Source: Desulfuromonadaceae bacterium (lineage in GTDB: Bacteria > Desulfobacterota > Desulfuromonadia > Geobacterales > Pseudopelobacteraceae). From it: a stretch of DNA of 64,000 nucleotides. Numbering within the stretch: position 1 is the first letter of the stretch; each line of letters opens with the position of its first letter. The stretch spans positions 124,001 through 188,000 of the forward strand of contig JAQUIT010000006.1 in assembly GCA_028681335.1 (NCBI GenBank), in the 5' to 3' direction. Of this stretch, positions 1-7,990 are shown piece by piece. The position numbers and the translations under genes are program-made. The notes beneath the pieces were generated by a model. That model searched no databases. It was not told the origin of the DNA and was given only the letters and a program-made list of their open reading frames with translations.

Positions 1-3000
1 GCTCCACATCTTTCCCAACACCAGCATATTTTTTCCTGCCGCAGAATTATCAGGATAAATCCACGCAGCGTAATGGGCACCGGTCGTCGGATTTACCCGA
101 CAGCCGAGACCGCCGCCAAAAGCCGTGGCAGCAAACTGAAAACGTCCCTCCACAGAATAATTATCCCATAGCGGCGTAGGAGCATAGTAGAGCTGGCTGT
201 ATGCCAGTGTCGTACCGCTGCCCTGCAAAACCCCGTTGGCCACCGTCCAGGTGCCGAGAACACTTGTCCAGGGCAACAGCGGCGCCGAGGTGCCTGGAGC
301 CCGCGTAAAATCATCGGTAAAGATTGAGAGAGAAGTAACTGAAAGCGTCACCGTAGCGGCGTTGGATGAAAGGACACCGTCATCCGCCAGATACGTAAAG
401 CTGTCGTCCCCTGTATAATTGGCCGTGGGAGTATACTGAAAAGAACCATCGCTATTAAGGACAAGGGTGCCGTGGGATGGCGCTTTTACCAGTTGAGCGG
501 TAAGCGTCGCTGAGTCTGAGGCCGTATCATTACCCAGTACTCCCGGAGCAGACTGGTTCAGGGCGGTATTAACGCTGGTACTGTAGGAATCATTCACCGC
601 CACCGGCGCATTAATGGTGATGCTCAGCGGCTTGCTGACGGCCGTGAGCTGGGCATCCTTCACTTGCACGGTAAACGAGCTGATACCCTTGGTTAACGGC
701 ACACCGGAAATCACCCCGGTGGAGGAATTGAGTGCCAGTCCGTCCGGCAAAGAGCCGGCAATGATGCTCCACGAGTAGGGAGTCAAGCCGCCGCTGGCGG
801 CAAGACTCTGGCTGTAGGCTGAAGCGGTGAAACCGTTGGCAAGCGAAGCCGTGCTCACCACCAGCGGTGCATAAAGTGTTATGGACAGCGACTTGACGGC
901 CGCCGTCTGATTGGCATCCTTAACCTGCACCGTGAAGCTGCTGGTCCCGGCGATTGTGGGTATACCGGAGATTATTCCCGTAGATGGATTGATCATCAAA
1001 CCTGACGGCAGGGCCCCGGCGGAAATGGACCAGGTATACGGTGACTGCCCTCCTGATGCCGTCAGGGTCCCGCTGTAGGCGCTGTTTATATTGCCGGTCG
1101 GTAGTGACGTCACGCTGACAACCGGCTTGGCATAAATGCTTATGGACAACGACTTGGATGCCGTAGCCTGACCGGGGTCCAAAACCTTTACGGTGAATGA
1201 TCTGGTACCGGTTGTCAGAGGGGTGCCGGAGATGACTCCTGTTGAGGAATTAAGGGTAAGCCCTGACGGGAGGTATCCCGACGTTATCGACCAGGCATAC
1301 GGAGTCTGTCCCCCCGTTGCCGCAAGCGACTGACTGTAGGATGTGCCGACGCTACCGGAAGCTGGTGATGTCGTCGTAACCGCCAGCGACGGGAAGCGAT
1401 TGCCGAACACCTCAAACTCGGCAAGGCCGATATTGGTGCCGCTGGCCTCAGTGACAGTCAGCATAACCCAACTGAACTTCTTGGCGGGAAACGTCACCTC
1501 TTCAGCGGAACCACTGTTGTTGAGGGGGCCGACGGTAATCGAGGTGCCGTCACTGAACGACAGCGTTGCCTTCAAAATCTGCTCGTTCAGGTTGGGCCGG
1601 TCATAGAGCACTATTTTATCGGCCAGGTACGATTCCGGCCAACTCAGTTTTACCCAGGCACCGGCAAGCTCTCCCACGGTGATCCACTCTGCCGCGCAAT
1701 TACTGAGACAGCCGTCAATAACGCCGTCGATCACCTTCGAGGCGAGCTGGTCCGTCGCCGTATTCTGTGAAGAGGCGCTGGCGGTTGCCAGGGTGGCGAC
1801 ATTAACATACTGGCTGCTTGAGAACACCGTCACCGCCGCGGTAGCAGGAAAACTGTAAATTTCACCATCGTAAACGGTCAGCTGAAAAACAAGCGTTTCG
1901 GCAGCAGCCAACCCGGCAGGAGAGATAAAGGAAGGTGCCGATGATGTCGAGTTTAACAACGAGACCGGTGTGCCACTCAGTTGCAACCACTCATACGAGA
2001 GCGGGCTCCCGTCCGGATCGATACTCGAACTTCCGTCGAGAAAGACCGTCGCCCCTTCTGTGACCGTTTGATCTTGGCCCGCATTTGCAACAGGCGGCGA
2101 ATTTGAACTGAAAATGTTTTCCGCCCAGAATATTTCGTCTTTGTGAATGAAACTTGTCAGAAAATTATCTTGCCTATCGTTATAATCATTCAGTTGCGAA
2201 CTGTATTTCAAGATCGTGTTGAATTTCAGGTTGGTGTCTATCATGTCGTTTTGCATGATGACCGGAAGCTTGATGCTCTCCCGGTGGGCCCAATTCAGTG
2301 GCGTGCTGCCAAGCACCGGGGGTGATGTAAAATCGGTGGCCGGATTTCTGGTAACGGGCCATAAGGTGTCATTACCGCCGTGGATGATGGTTTTATGAAT
2401 AACTGGCTTGTATTCCGGATTGTTGTTTGCGACTTCAGTGAGGGCTTCAACAGTAATTGTATGGGCGATAGAATGATCAGGATGCTGATCATATTTGCTT
2501 GTCATGAAAATATGGTCAGGGCGGAAATCACTTATTATACTTACCAGATCCATCAGAATATCGGGCTTGTTATAATATGCGTGCTCCCCGTAGTGATAAA
2601 AATGATAATCGCTGTTTCCCAGCCCCCGGTGTCCATAGGTGGCGCTTTGACCATTTGCGGCCATATAGGCGTCGCTGCTCGATAGATAATAACTGTACAT
2701 TGGCGTCAATCCCATATCGGGATAGCCCAGGAAGATGATGTTGCTTTCCTTCATCCCCAGACTGTTCACCATGGCAGACACGGTTTCATCCTGCCTGGTG
2801 TTGCCGATGGTTACGCCGTTCAGATCACCGTTTGTCAGAAGCACAACCTTAACCGGCTCCCCCCTGCTCAAGGCGCTGTAAATCACCCCGGAAAACATCA
2901 GGGCTTCATCATCCGGATGAGGTGCGACCACAAGTATCCCGGCAGTGGCAAAAGAGGCACACAACAGTACAGTCAGAAAGACGAAAGAAACTCTCAAAAA

Positions 3001-3018
3001 CAGTCCCCTGCTCCTCAT
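1..3018 (-). CDS. Secreted PIG-L/LmbE-type deacetylase with PKD, Ig-like and LamG-like modules (partial)
   Basis: The gene runs off the left edge; 1006 codons are present with no in-frame stop. It starts at an ATG behind a GAGGAGGCG ribosome site and opens with a signal peptide (about residues 1-26). The first 290 residues are a PIG-L-type zinc deacetylase: HPDDE at residues 34-38 and a later QHPDH motif supply the usual metal ligands. Then follow a PKD/REJ-like domain (ANAGQDQTV, about residue 304), a discoidin-like segment, three tandem putative-Ig repeats of about 88 residues with the pattern PYxWSI, LPxGL and ISGxP, a cadherin-like module near residues 805-897 and the beginning of a laminin-G-like domain. 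PIG-L enzymes remove N-acetyl groups from sugars. An exported enzyme acting on a surface glycan is inference and its substrate is unknown. It lies just beyond the cassette array and is probably not a cassette. Confidence 0.8.
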   Translation of the reverse strand, partial: MRSRGLFLRVSFVFLTVLLCASFATAGILVVAPHPDDEALMFSGVIYSALSRGEPVKVVLLTNGDLNGVTIGNTRQDETVSAMVNSLGMKESNIIFLGYPDMGLTPMYSYYLSSSDAYMAANGQSATYGHRGLGNSDYHFYHYGEHAYYNKPDILMDLVSIISDFRPDHIFMTSKYDQHPDHSIAHTITVEALTEVANNNPEYKPVIHKTIIHGGNDTLWPVTRNPATDFTSPPVLGSTPLNWAHRESIKLPVIMQNDMIDTNLKFNTILKYSSQLNDYNDRQDNFLTSFIHKDEIFWAENIFSSNSPPVANAGQDQTVTEGATVFLDGSSSIDPDGSPLSYEWLQLSGTPVSLLNSTSSAPSFISPAGLAAAETLVFQLTVYDGEIYSFPATAAVTVFSSSQYVNVATLATASASSQNTATDQLASKVIDGVIDGCLSNCAAEWITVGELAGAWVKLSWPESYLADKIVLYDRPNLNEQILKATLSFSDGTSITVGPLNNSGSAEEVTFPAKKFSWVMLTVTEASGTNIGLAEFEVFGNRFPSLAVTTTSPASGSVGTSYSQSLAATGGQTPYAWSITSGYLPSGLTLNSSTGVISGTPLTTGTRSFTVKVLDPGQATASKSLSISIYAKPVVSVTSLPTGNINSAYSGTLTASGGQSPYTWSISAGALPSGLMINPSTGIISGIPTIAGTSSFTVQVKDANQTAAVKSLSITLYAPLVVSTASLANGFTASAYSQSLAASGGLTPYSWSIIAGSLPDGLALNSSTGVISGVPLTKGISSFTVQVKDAQLTAVSKPLSITINAPVAVNDSYSTSVNTALNQSAPGVLGNDTASDSATLTAQLVKAPSHGTLVLNSDGSFQYTPTANYTGDDSFTYLADDGVLSSNAATVTLSVTSLSIFTDDFTRAPGTSAPLLPWTSVLGTWTVANGVLQGSGTTLAYSQLYYAPTPLWDNYSVEGRFQFAATAFGGGLGCRVNPTTGAHYAAWIYPDNSAAGKNMLVLGKMWS

Positions 3019-3531
3019 AAACGCCTCCTCTTGCTTCTCCACTCCCAGTCAGTTTCTCACTGGTGGCCATCCAACCAAGATCAGCAAAATATATGCCCAG
3101 ACGTTAACAAGCTGATTTTGTGAAACTATATTAAATCAGGTAAAACCAATTGATTTTATATGTAAATTCACACCAACTAATGCGTCGAAGAATTTAACAG
3201 GCAGTGGTGGTAAAAATGCGGAGTAGTGACAGGTATGCACAGGGGGAGTGTAAAGAAGGAGCGGTAATCTTTTCCACGTTCGCTATGAAACGATAGGACG
3301 CTGAGGGTGTTGCTTACTATTGAGCGACAACAGGTTGTTGCTTCAGTTAGCAAATTAACAAGCAACATCCCCTTAGGTTCTTTGAATTAAGTAAGGCGTC
3401 CCCAGAATTCTCGGCGGGTCTTGCCGAGTGGTTGGGGTTATCCCTCGGCCTTGAAAAAGGAGAAAGGCTATTTCTCAAATTCGTTACTGAAAAACAGCCT
3501 TTCTCCTTTTAGTGTCTGAATTCATCATTTC
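3019..3531. other. Intergenic region between the PIG-L gene and the toxin-antitoxin cassette
   Basis: No convincing gene is present. Near 3387-3410 there is a stretch beginning GAATTAAGTAAGG and continuing into a GC-rich hairpin (CTCGGCGGG, CTTGCCGAG). The hairpin at 3455-3510 is listed separately. No attC with matching core sites was found downstream of the toxin gene, so the distal end of the cassette array is not precisely defined here. Confidence 0.5.
3455..3510 (-). terminator. Hairpin downstream of the toxin-antitoxin pair
   Basis: Perfect 15-bp inverted repeat, AAAAGGAGAAAGGCT at 3455-3469 against AGCCTTTCTCCTTTT at 3496-3510, with a 26-base loop. Read on the minus strand the stem is followed by a T run, so it can act as a terminator for the toxin gene ending 22 bases earlier. 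The loop is long for a classical intrinsic terminator, so a mobile-element remnant is an alternative. Confidence 0.5.
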
Positions 3532-3831
3532 TTAATCGTCTGATTCATTCAGTCGCAATAGCCGATGCCCTTCAAAAACAGTGAGTATGTCGATTTGATC
3601 ACCATTCAATCGGTAGACAATGCGATATCCTCGGTAAATAAGCTCTCGAATATCAGGATTACCTATTTCCGGCACAGCCCTTCCGCTTCTCGGATTGTCA
3701 GCCAAAATTGCTTCAGTCTGGTCAATTAGGGCATCAACAAACCGGACAGCACGCTCTACACTGTCACGTGCAATAAACTCCTCTATATCAACCAGATTTT
3801 CTCCAGCTTCCTGTGACCATGTTAAGCTCAT
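3532..3831 (-). CDS. ParE/RelE-superfamily toxin
   Basis: A 99-residue protein of the ParE/RelE fold. It shows an N-terminal helix pair (WSQEAGENLVDIEEFI), a central NPRSGRAVPEIG segment and the strand pattern RELIYRGYRIVYRL followed by a basic, His-containing C-terminus (EGHRLLR). The family comprises gyrase poisons (ParE) and ribosome-dependent mRNA endonucleases (RelE); the length and the DNPRSGR signature favour ParE. The gene overlaps the upstream antitoxin by 4 bases, the usual translational coupling. The pair lies downstream of an attC core site at 4203, so it is the payload of an integron cassette, where such modules are known to stabilise arrays. Which activity it has is not decided by the sequence. 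Confidence 0.88.
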   Translation of the reverse strand: MSLTWSQEAGENLVDIEEFIARDSVERAVRFVDALIDQTEAILADNPRSGRAVPEIGNPDIRELIYRGYRIVYRLNGDQIDILTVFEGHRLLRLNESDD

Positions 3832-4118
3832 GGATTACCCGCACTTCTCCGGGCTAGCAGTGCTTTTCGTAGTTCGTTTGTAGTTTGGGTACGCCCGCTT
3901 TCAACGTCTGCAATCCCCTTCTCAACAGAATCAAGAAAAGATTTTCGGTAAACCAATTCATCATAATCCGAAGCGGACAACAGTACACCAGCTGGTTTGC
4001 TGTTTTGGGTAATGATAAGTGGATGTCTGGATGTCTGAAGTGTTTTGAACCACTTGGAAATATTGGTTTTAAATTCTGCAATTGGAACAATGTCATTACT
4101 GATTGAAATAGCTCGCAT
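3828..4118 (-). CDS. Phd/YefM-family antitoxin
   Basis: A 96-residue antitoxin. The N-terminal half has the Phd/YefM DNA-binding pattern (IVPIAEFKTNISKWFKTLQ, then PLIITQNSKPAGVLLS), which in the family forms a dimer that represses its own operon. The C-terminal half (about residues 60-96) is charged and would wrap the toxin. It is the first gene of a two-gene operon and overlaps the toxin start by 4 bases. The cassette start (core-site TT) is about 90 bases upstream, leaving room for its own promoter, as is common for cassette-borne toxin-antitoxin modules. Confidence 0.88.
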   Translation of the reverse strand: MRAISISNDIVPIAEFKTNISKWFKTLQTSRHPLIITQNSKPAGVLLSASDYDELVYRKSFLDSVEKGIADVESGRTQTTNELRKALLARRSAGNP

Positions 4119-4202
4119 TATTTTACCTCCATGATACCAATCTCTTTATGGTCAAAATATAGACCAATAAAGCGACCAATACAAGTACTCGATTTCATGC
4201 TT

Positions 4203-4262
4203 GGCCCAACGGTGCCGCCCTTGACCTGCGCGGCGGTGTATGCCGCGCCAGTGTCCAAGGGC
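4203..4262 (-). other. Truncated attC recombination site
   Basis: On the minus strand this segment ends in the core site GTTGGGCC and carries the internal arms GGCGCGGC and GCCGCGC typical of an attC hairpin. The GACCTGC arm block recurs in the attC at 7921. The opposite end (RYYYAAC core) is missing because the group II intron fragment begins here. Orientation matches the minus-strand cassettes. Confidence 0.6.
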
Positions 4263-4360
4263 GTGTGTACGCCCGTCATGGGCATGAACTTATGGGGTGC
4301 AAGTCCCCTGTACGAGAGGGGGCTGGCTTTGGGATCGGACCAAGCAAACCACCTGAAACA
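4263..4360 (+). mobile_element. 5' fragment of a group II intron inserted in an attC
   Basis: The segment begins GTGTGTACGCCCG and continues with GGGGTGCAAGTCCCC, the layout of the 5' end and domain I start of bacterial group II introns (GUGYG, then a GGUGCAAGUCC-like element). No intron-encoded reverse transcriptase follows, so only a 5' remnant survives; the right boundary is approximate. It lies on the strand opposite the cassette genes and directly abuts an attC remnant. This is the arrangement known for group IIC-attC introns, which target attC hairpins. Confidence 0.55.
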
Positions 4361-4547
4361 TAACGTAATTGTTACATAACAAGGCTATGTTTTGGCCTTA
4401 AAGACACTTTTTTACCGGCAAAAGTGAACTTCTAAGCATAGTGCAAGTAAGGGCAGTGAACCTTAAAATGCCATTTCCAACCCCCAAAACGAGCTTTTAA
4501 GGCCTGAAAACGGGTATTATTTTAACTATAAGTTATTGAATTCAGCA
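4361..4547. other. AT-rich intergenic stretch
   Basis: No gene was seen. The stretch contains a small symmetry around GTAATTGTTAC and fragments resembling dispersed intergenic repeats (CCAACCCCCAAAACGAGC). It lies between the intron remnant and the next candidate attC. Confidence 0.4.
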
Positions 4548-4619
4548 TGTTAACTTGGTCCGCCCCCAACCCGAGACTCAGTATTCTTCGGGCGGGCGCG
4601 TCCAACTGTCTTGTTGAAA
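4548..4619 (-). other. Candidate attC site
   Basis: On the minus strand, ATTTCAAC at one end and GTTAACA at the other bracket arms GTTGGACGCGCCCGCCC and GGGTTGGGGGCGGACC, which can pair with small bulges. It lies 15 bases after the stop of the DUF4124 gene, the position expected for that cassette's attC. Core matches are imperfect. Confidence 0.45.
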
Positions 4620-4634
4620 TCATTCAAAAAACGG

Positions 4635-5117
4635 TCATCTGCGCATACCGGTACGGTCATTGTACCTCCAGCTAGGGTCATTTCTTCTGATATTTGCGAG
4701 ATTTTTTTCCATCTGCGTTGGATTGTTTGGTTTTGACCTGTTTTCCTCCACATGTTTCTTAATCATCTCTTCATTTTTCTGCCGCGTTTTCTTACTCCAT
4801 TCTTCCATATCTGCTTTGCCTTTCAATACCTCTTGTTGGCCTTTCAATAGGTTCTGCTGACCTCTCTTCTTAAAATCTTCTTCATCAAAAGAATTCTCGG
4901 ATTTTAAATGTGATTCTGGTCCGCCTGTTCTATGGTCGCTTTGCCCCCTCGGTACCGCCTGACGTGGAGGTTCTGGTGCGAAGTCACTGTCGTTATAGGT
5001 CTTCACGTTCTTGTATTTTTTCGATGCAGGAGGAGGTGTGTCTTTGAATGTCACCACTCCGTGCCCGTCCACCCATTGGTAGATCTCTGCCCCCGCAATT
5101 GAAAAGGTTGATAGCAT
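4635..5117 (-). pseudogene. DUF4124-domain protein, 5' end lost to a RAYT insertion
   Basis: The protein opens with the tail of a signal peptide (LSTFSIAGA) directly followed by EIYQWVDGHGVVTFKDTPPP, the hallmark of DUF4124 periplasmic proteins. The rest is hydrophilic and Lys/Glu rich (KGQQEVLKGKADMEEWSKK), with probable coiled-coil character. Only 19 bases separate this ATG from the end of RAYT copy 1, no ribosome site is visible, and the signal peptide lacks its basic N-terminus and most of its hydrophobic core. The gene therefore appears decapitated by the insertion. A following candidate attC suggests it was a cassette. The function of the family is unknown. Confidence 0.6.
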
Positions 5118-5137
5118 GGTAATGACAGGGACAGGGG

Positions 5138-5827
5138 CTATAAGGGGACAGGCTGATTATTGCCGCCCCTTTTGCGCCCTTTTAGCCAGCCGCGAGTTCG
5201 TACAGTCGATTCAAGTCCCATTTTTTGGCACAGCTCATCTCTCCAAGTCTCTTTACCAAATGGTGTCTGGCGGTTCACGCTGTTTCTGAGCTTTTCTACT
5301 TCTGCGCCAGTTAATGGCGTGTCGACATATCTGGACCAATCATCAGGTAGCGGTATCGGAAAGGGAAGACGTCCGTCATTGTTTTCGGCACCTCGTGCGG
5401 CATGGGAAGACCAGAGCCATTGCGCGGCGCTCTCAGACAGTCTCGCCCTTACAGGATTCGCCTCAATATAGCGGGCTACTGTCAACAGATGGTCATTGTC
5501 CTGGACAATAAAGCTCTTGTATCTTCCTTGCCAAACATGGCCACTGGTACCGTAATGCTGGTGATAACGACGGACATGGCTTGTCATCAGCCATTGCATC
5601 ATTTTGTTCAGTTGGTCAGCCTGTTCTGGTTGTACGAGTAGGTGAAAATGGTTTGGCATCAAGCACCATGCATGTAACCGCACCGCAAACTTGTCCTGTG
5701 CCATCTGCATAAGGTCGACGAATGCGCGGTAATCACCGTCTTTATGAAAAACCTGCTGCCTGCCGTTACCGCGATTGATAAGGTGGTAATAGGCGTTGTC
5801 GGTTAATGCTCTTGCTATTCTTGGCAT
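5138..5827 (-). CDS. REP-associated tyrosine transposase (RAYT family A, copy 1)
   Basis: A 229-residue Y1/HUH transposase. The N-terminus has YYHLINRGNGRQQVF, the HUH metal-binding motif is PNHFHLLV (about residues 60-67) and the catalytic tyrosine is in RYIEANPVRARL. The HVWQGRYKS motif is typical of RAYTs. Such enzymes process single-stranded palindromic repeats. The stop codon is formed at the element end, since the terminal repeat overlaps the last codons. Two further partial copies of the gene lie at 7129-7464 and 10416-10490. This is the only apparently complete copy of family A in the window and could be active. Confidence 0.9.
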   Translation of the reverse strand: MPRIARALTDNAYYHLINRGNGRQQVFHKDGDYRAFVDLMQMAQDKFAVRLHAWCLMPNHFHLLVQPEQADQLNKMMQWLMTSHVRRYHQHYGTSGHVWQGRYKSFIVQDNDHLLTVARYIEANPVRARLSESAAQWLWSSHAARGAENNDGRLPFPIPLPDDWSRYVDTPLTGAEVEKLRNSVNRQTPFGKETWRDELCQKMGLESTVRTRGWLKGRKRGGNNQPVPL

Positions 5828-5860
5828 TGTTGCACCTCAATAAACAGCCTGTCCCCTTAT
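5140..5860 (-). mobile_element. RAYT family A element, copy 1
   Basis: The transposase gene is bounded by 22-bp terminal inverted repeats: ATAAGGGGACAGGCTGATTA at 5140 and its complement with one mismatch ending at 5860. The left end interrupts the DUF4124 gene. The right end abuts the truncated IS4-family element. Confidence 0.75.
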
Positions 5861-6992
5861 TGCCCCCGCTTCTGTAATCACAATCTGTAAGTGCTTGTAA
5901 CAATGGCATTCGTTCGAAAATGGTGACGCTCAGTACCTGTAAAATTGTGTAGAGACTGGCCTCGATTTTGAGTCGCTTCTTCATGATGGCGACGAGCACA
6001 TAAATCGACACGGCAATCCAGATTTGGGCTTTGACTGCATTCTCCGAGGTGCCGTAAAAGGTCTTGATTCGCAGATTCTGCTTGATCCATCGAAAGAAAA
6101 GTTCTACTTGCCAGCGGCATCGATACAGTTCGGCAATTGTCATGGCCGGCAGGGTAAAATTGTTGGTCAGGAACACCAAGGTTTTGTCGGCTTCTTTGTC
6201 GTGATACTTCACTCGGCGTAGCTTGTCCGGGTAGTCTTTGGCTTGATAGAAGCCGGTCAGCTGTACCGATTGATCGCAAAGCAGGCCGGTGTTCTTGTCC
6301 ACCGGATGAGAATAAACCCGACGGCACTTCAGATTTGACTTGGCTCGGATTACGAAGAAAGCTGATGCCTGAGTAATAGTGTACAGGCGCTTGAAGTCCA
6401 GGTAGCCCCGATCCATGACATAGAATGATCCTGCTTCCAGCGGCACTATGTCCAAGGTATTGACCTCGTGGAGTTTGCCGTCTGATATGTGGATGAAGGT
6501 CGGGATGCTGCCCCGCAGATCCAGCAACGTATGGAGTTTGATAGCTCCCTTGTTCTTGCGGAAGTTGGCCCACGGAAACATAGAGAGGCACAAGTCGATT
6601 GTGGTGGCGTCCAGGGCGTAGACAGTGTTCTCCAGCTCCAGCCCAAAGCTGTCGTTTGAGTAGAGTTTGCGGGCCGTCTGGATGAGAGAGTAAGCAAGGT
6701 CGGCGTAGATGCGCCAGTCGCGAACCTTGTTGGCATTTGCCAGATTGTTGCGAGAGACTGAAGAGCGAATACCCATGTGATAGAGTTTGGTCTTCTGTGC
6801 CCGCAGACAGGATTCGATGTCCCTCAGGCTCTCGCGGTAAGTCAACTGGGCGAATGCCATGCAGAGATATTGTTCGAGGCAGGAGAACTCCTTGACCTTG
6901 TAGTTGCCGTTGTAGCGATCGACGCACTGATGGAATACATGGAGCGGAAGATGCTCCATCACTTGAGAGAAAATGAGCTTGCCGGTGTACAT
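5766..6992 (-). CDS. IS4-family DDE transposase, C-terminus replaced
   Basis: A 408-residue reading frame; about the first 373 residues are an IS4-family transposase. The DDE signatures are visible: ALDATTIDLCL (first Asp), MDRGYLDF (second Asp) and YRCRWQVELFFRWIKQ with the Y-R-E-K spacing (Glu). A GGAGGG ribosome site precedes ATG 6992. From about base 5872 the frame runs into the end of RAYT copy 1 and continues on unrelated codons (GNKGTGCLLR) to a chance stop. The natural last 10-15 residues and the element's end are therefore lost, and the transposase is probably inactive or impaired. Confidence 0.88.
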   Translation of the reverse strand: MYTGKLIFSQVMEHLPLHVFHQCVDRYNGNYKVKEFSCLEQYLCMAFAQLTYRESLRDIESCLRAQKTKLYHMGIRSSVSRNNLANANKVRDWRIYADLAYSLIQTARKLYSNDSFGLELENTVYALDATTIDLCLSMFPWANFRKNKGAIKLHTLLDLRGSIPTFIHISDGKLHEVNTLDIVPLEAGSFYVMDRGYLDFKRLYTITQASAFFVIRAKSNLKCRRVYSHPVDKNTGLLCDQSVQLTGFYQAKDYPDKLRRVKYHDKEADKTLVFLTNNFTLPAMTIAELYRCRWQVELFFRWIKQNLRIKTFYGTSENAVKAQIWIAVSIYVLVAIMKKRLKIEASLYTILQVLSVTIFERMPLLQALTDCDYRSGGNKGTGCLLRCNNAKNSKSINRQRLLPPYQSR

Positions 6993-7135
6993 AGTTTAAC
7001 CCTCCGCACATAGTTGTGCGAAGATGGCTGAACCTCCGGAATGTTTTCAAGTCGTTTAATGGCATGATGTCACTTTTTCTCAGGATTAACGGGCCATTAC
7101 GGCTCATCGACTATTCAACGTTGGGACACTACTGA
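5866..7135 (-). mobile_element. IS4-family element, truncated at its transposase-distal end
   Basis: The promoter-side end is marked by the junction near 7135, where homology to RAYT copy 1 stops. The other side joins RAYT copy 1 at 5866-5871. No matching terminal inverted repeats were found between the two borders, in keeping with loss of the distal end. It splits off the 3' half of RAYT copy 2. Confidence 0.65.
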
Positions 7136-7464
7136 TCCTGGACAATAAAACTCTTGTATCTTCCTTGCCAAACATGGCCACTGGTACCGTAATGCTGGTG
7201 ATAACGACGGACATGGCTTGTCATTAACCATTGCATCATTTTGTTCAGTTGGTCGGCCTGTTCCGGTTGTACGAGAAAATGGAAATGATTTGGCATTAAG
7301 CACCATGCATGCAACCGCACTGCAAACTTTTCCCGCGCTGTCTGCATAAGATCAATGAACGCGCAATAATCACCGTCTTTGTGAAAAACCTGCTGTCTGC
7401 CGTTACCTCGATTGATAAGGTGATAGCAGGCGTTGTCGGTTAACGCTCTTGCAATTCTTGGCAT
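7129..7464 (-). pseudogene. RAYT family A transposase, copy 2, truncated
   Basis: The first 108 residues are nearly identical to RAYT copy 1 (PRIARALTDNA, PNHFHFLV, HVWQGRYKSF). The frame then ends at the IS4-family junction just after SFIVQD. The region with the catalytic tyrosine (RYIEANPVRA in copy 1) is missing, so it cannot be active. Its outer terminal repeat is intact at 7476-7497. A likely history is IS4 insertion into this copy followed by loss or recombination of the other half. Confidence 0.85.
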
Positions 7465-7475
7465 AGTTGCCCCTC

Positions 7476-7497
7476 AATAATCAGCCTGTCCCCTTAT
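7476..7497. repeat. RAYT family A terminal inverted repeat (copy 2)
   Basis: The 22-bp end AATAATCAGCCTGTCCCCTT is the exact complement of the left end of copy 1. Its last bases supply the TAA stop of the neighbouring cassette gene 7494-7910, which shows that the insertion reached into or right up to that gene's 3' end. Confidence 0.8.
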
Positions 7498-7910
7498 TCC
7501 CCGAGGTTTTCAATCTCTTTCTGTGCCCACTGTGACCGCTCCTTTTCTCTGTCTGCAGGATACTCGCTGTAGCGAACAATCCAACCGTCGTCGCCGAATA
7601 TCTCGCCGTGCAATCCGTCCGAGAGTTGAGCGACCTCTTGCCCATCTGCAAAGACACGAATAGAACCACCAGCATCGCTCTCTTCCTGTAACGCAAAGAG
7701 CAAATCATGCATACCTGAGGTTATGACACGATCGACGACTTCTCGTATCACTTCCTTATCATTCACAGAGAATTTAGAGACACTTTGCTGAAGTCCCTCC
7801 AACTCTGGTGTTTTCCATTTACTGCTAAGCAACATGTCCAAGTCATAGAGCATTCGGTCGCGTAGATTCCGTACGAAAAAACTCCCGAATTTCTCCAATT
7901 CATTCTTCAT
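7494..7910 (-). CDS. Integron cassette protein of unknown function, 3' end altered by RAYT
   Basis: A 138-residue soluble protein starting at ATG 7910 behind AGGAGGAAGC, 11 bases after the attC core GTTAGCC, so it opens a cassette in the classical way. No domain is recognised with confidence. It has a helical N-terminal half (LRDRMLYDLDMLL, EVIREVVDRVI) and a C-terminal half with GWIVRYSEYPADRE, a style seen in small immunity-like or DUF proteins. The stop codon lies inside the terminal repeat of RAYT copy 2, so the native C-terminus may be shortened and its own attC is gone. Confidence 0.7.
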   Translation of the reverse strand: MKNELEKFGSFFVRNLRDRMLYDLDMLLSSKWKTPELEGLQQSVSKFSVNDKEVIREVVDRVITSGMHDLLFALQEESDAGGSIRVFADGQEVAQLSDGLHGEIFGDDGWIVRYSEYPADREKERSQWAQKEIENLGE

Positions 7911-7920
7911 GCTTCCTCCT

Positions 7921-7990
7921 GGCTAACGGGGCCGCGCTTGACCTGCCGGGCGGCTTTATCGCCCGGTCATGGTCCGAGCGCAAGTTAGAG
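7921..7990 (-). other. attC recombination site
   Basis: On the minus strand it begins GCTCTAAC immediately after the stop of 7991-8470 and ends with the core site GTTAGCC. The internal arms (CCGGGCG against CGCCCGG, TTGCGC against GCGCGG) fold into an imperfect hairpin of about 70 bases. The next gene starts 11 bases after the core. This is the clearest attC in the array. Confidence 0.85.

Noticed and set aside
3387-3440. RAYT-associated intergenic motif or tRNA-like fold
   Set aside because: The GAATTAAGTAAGG stretch looks like sequences near some RAYT genes, but there is no transposase or repeat copy here. The hairpin does not make a cloverleaf.
5878-7107. Long second reading frame (409 codons) over the IS4-family transposase
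   Set aside because: It is out of frame with all DDE motifs, Ser/Arg/His-rich and low in normal protein features, i.e. a shadow of the transposase gene.
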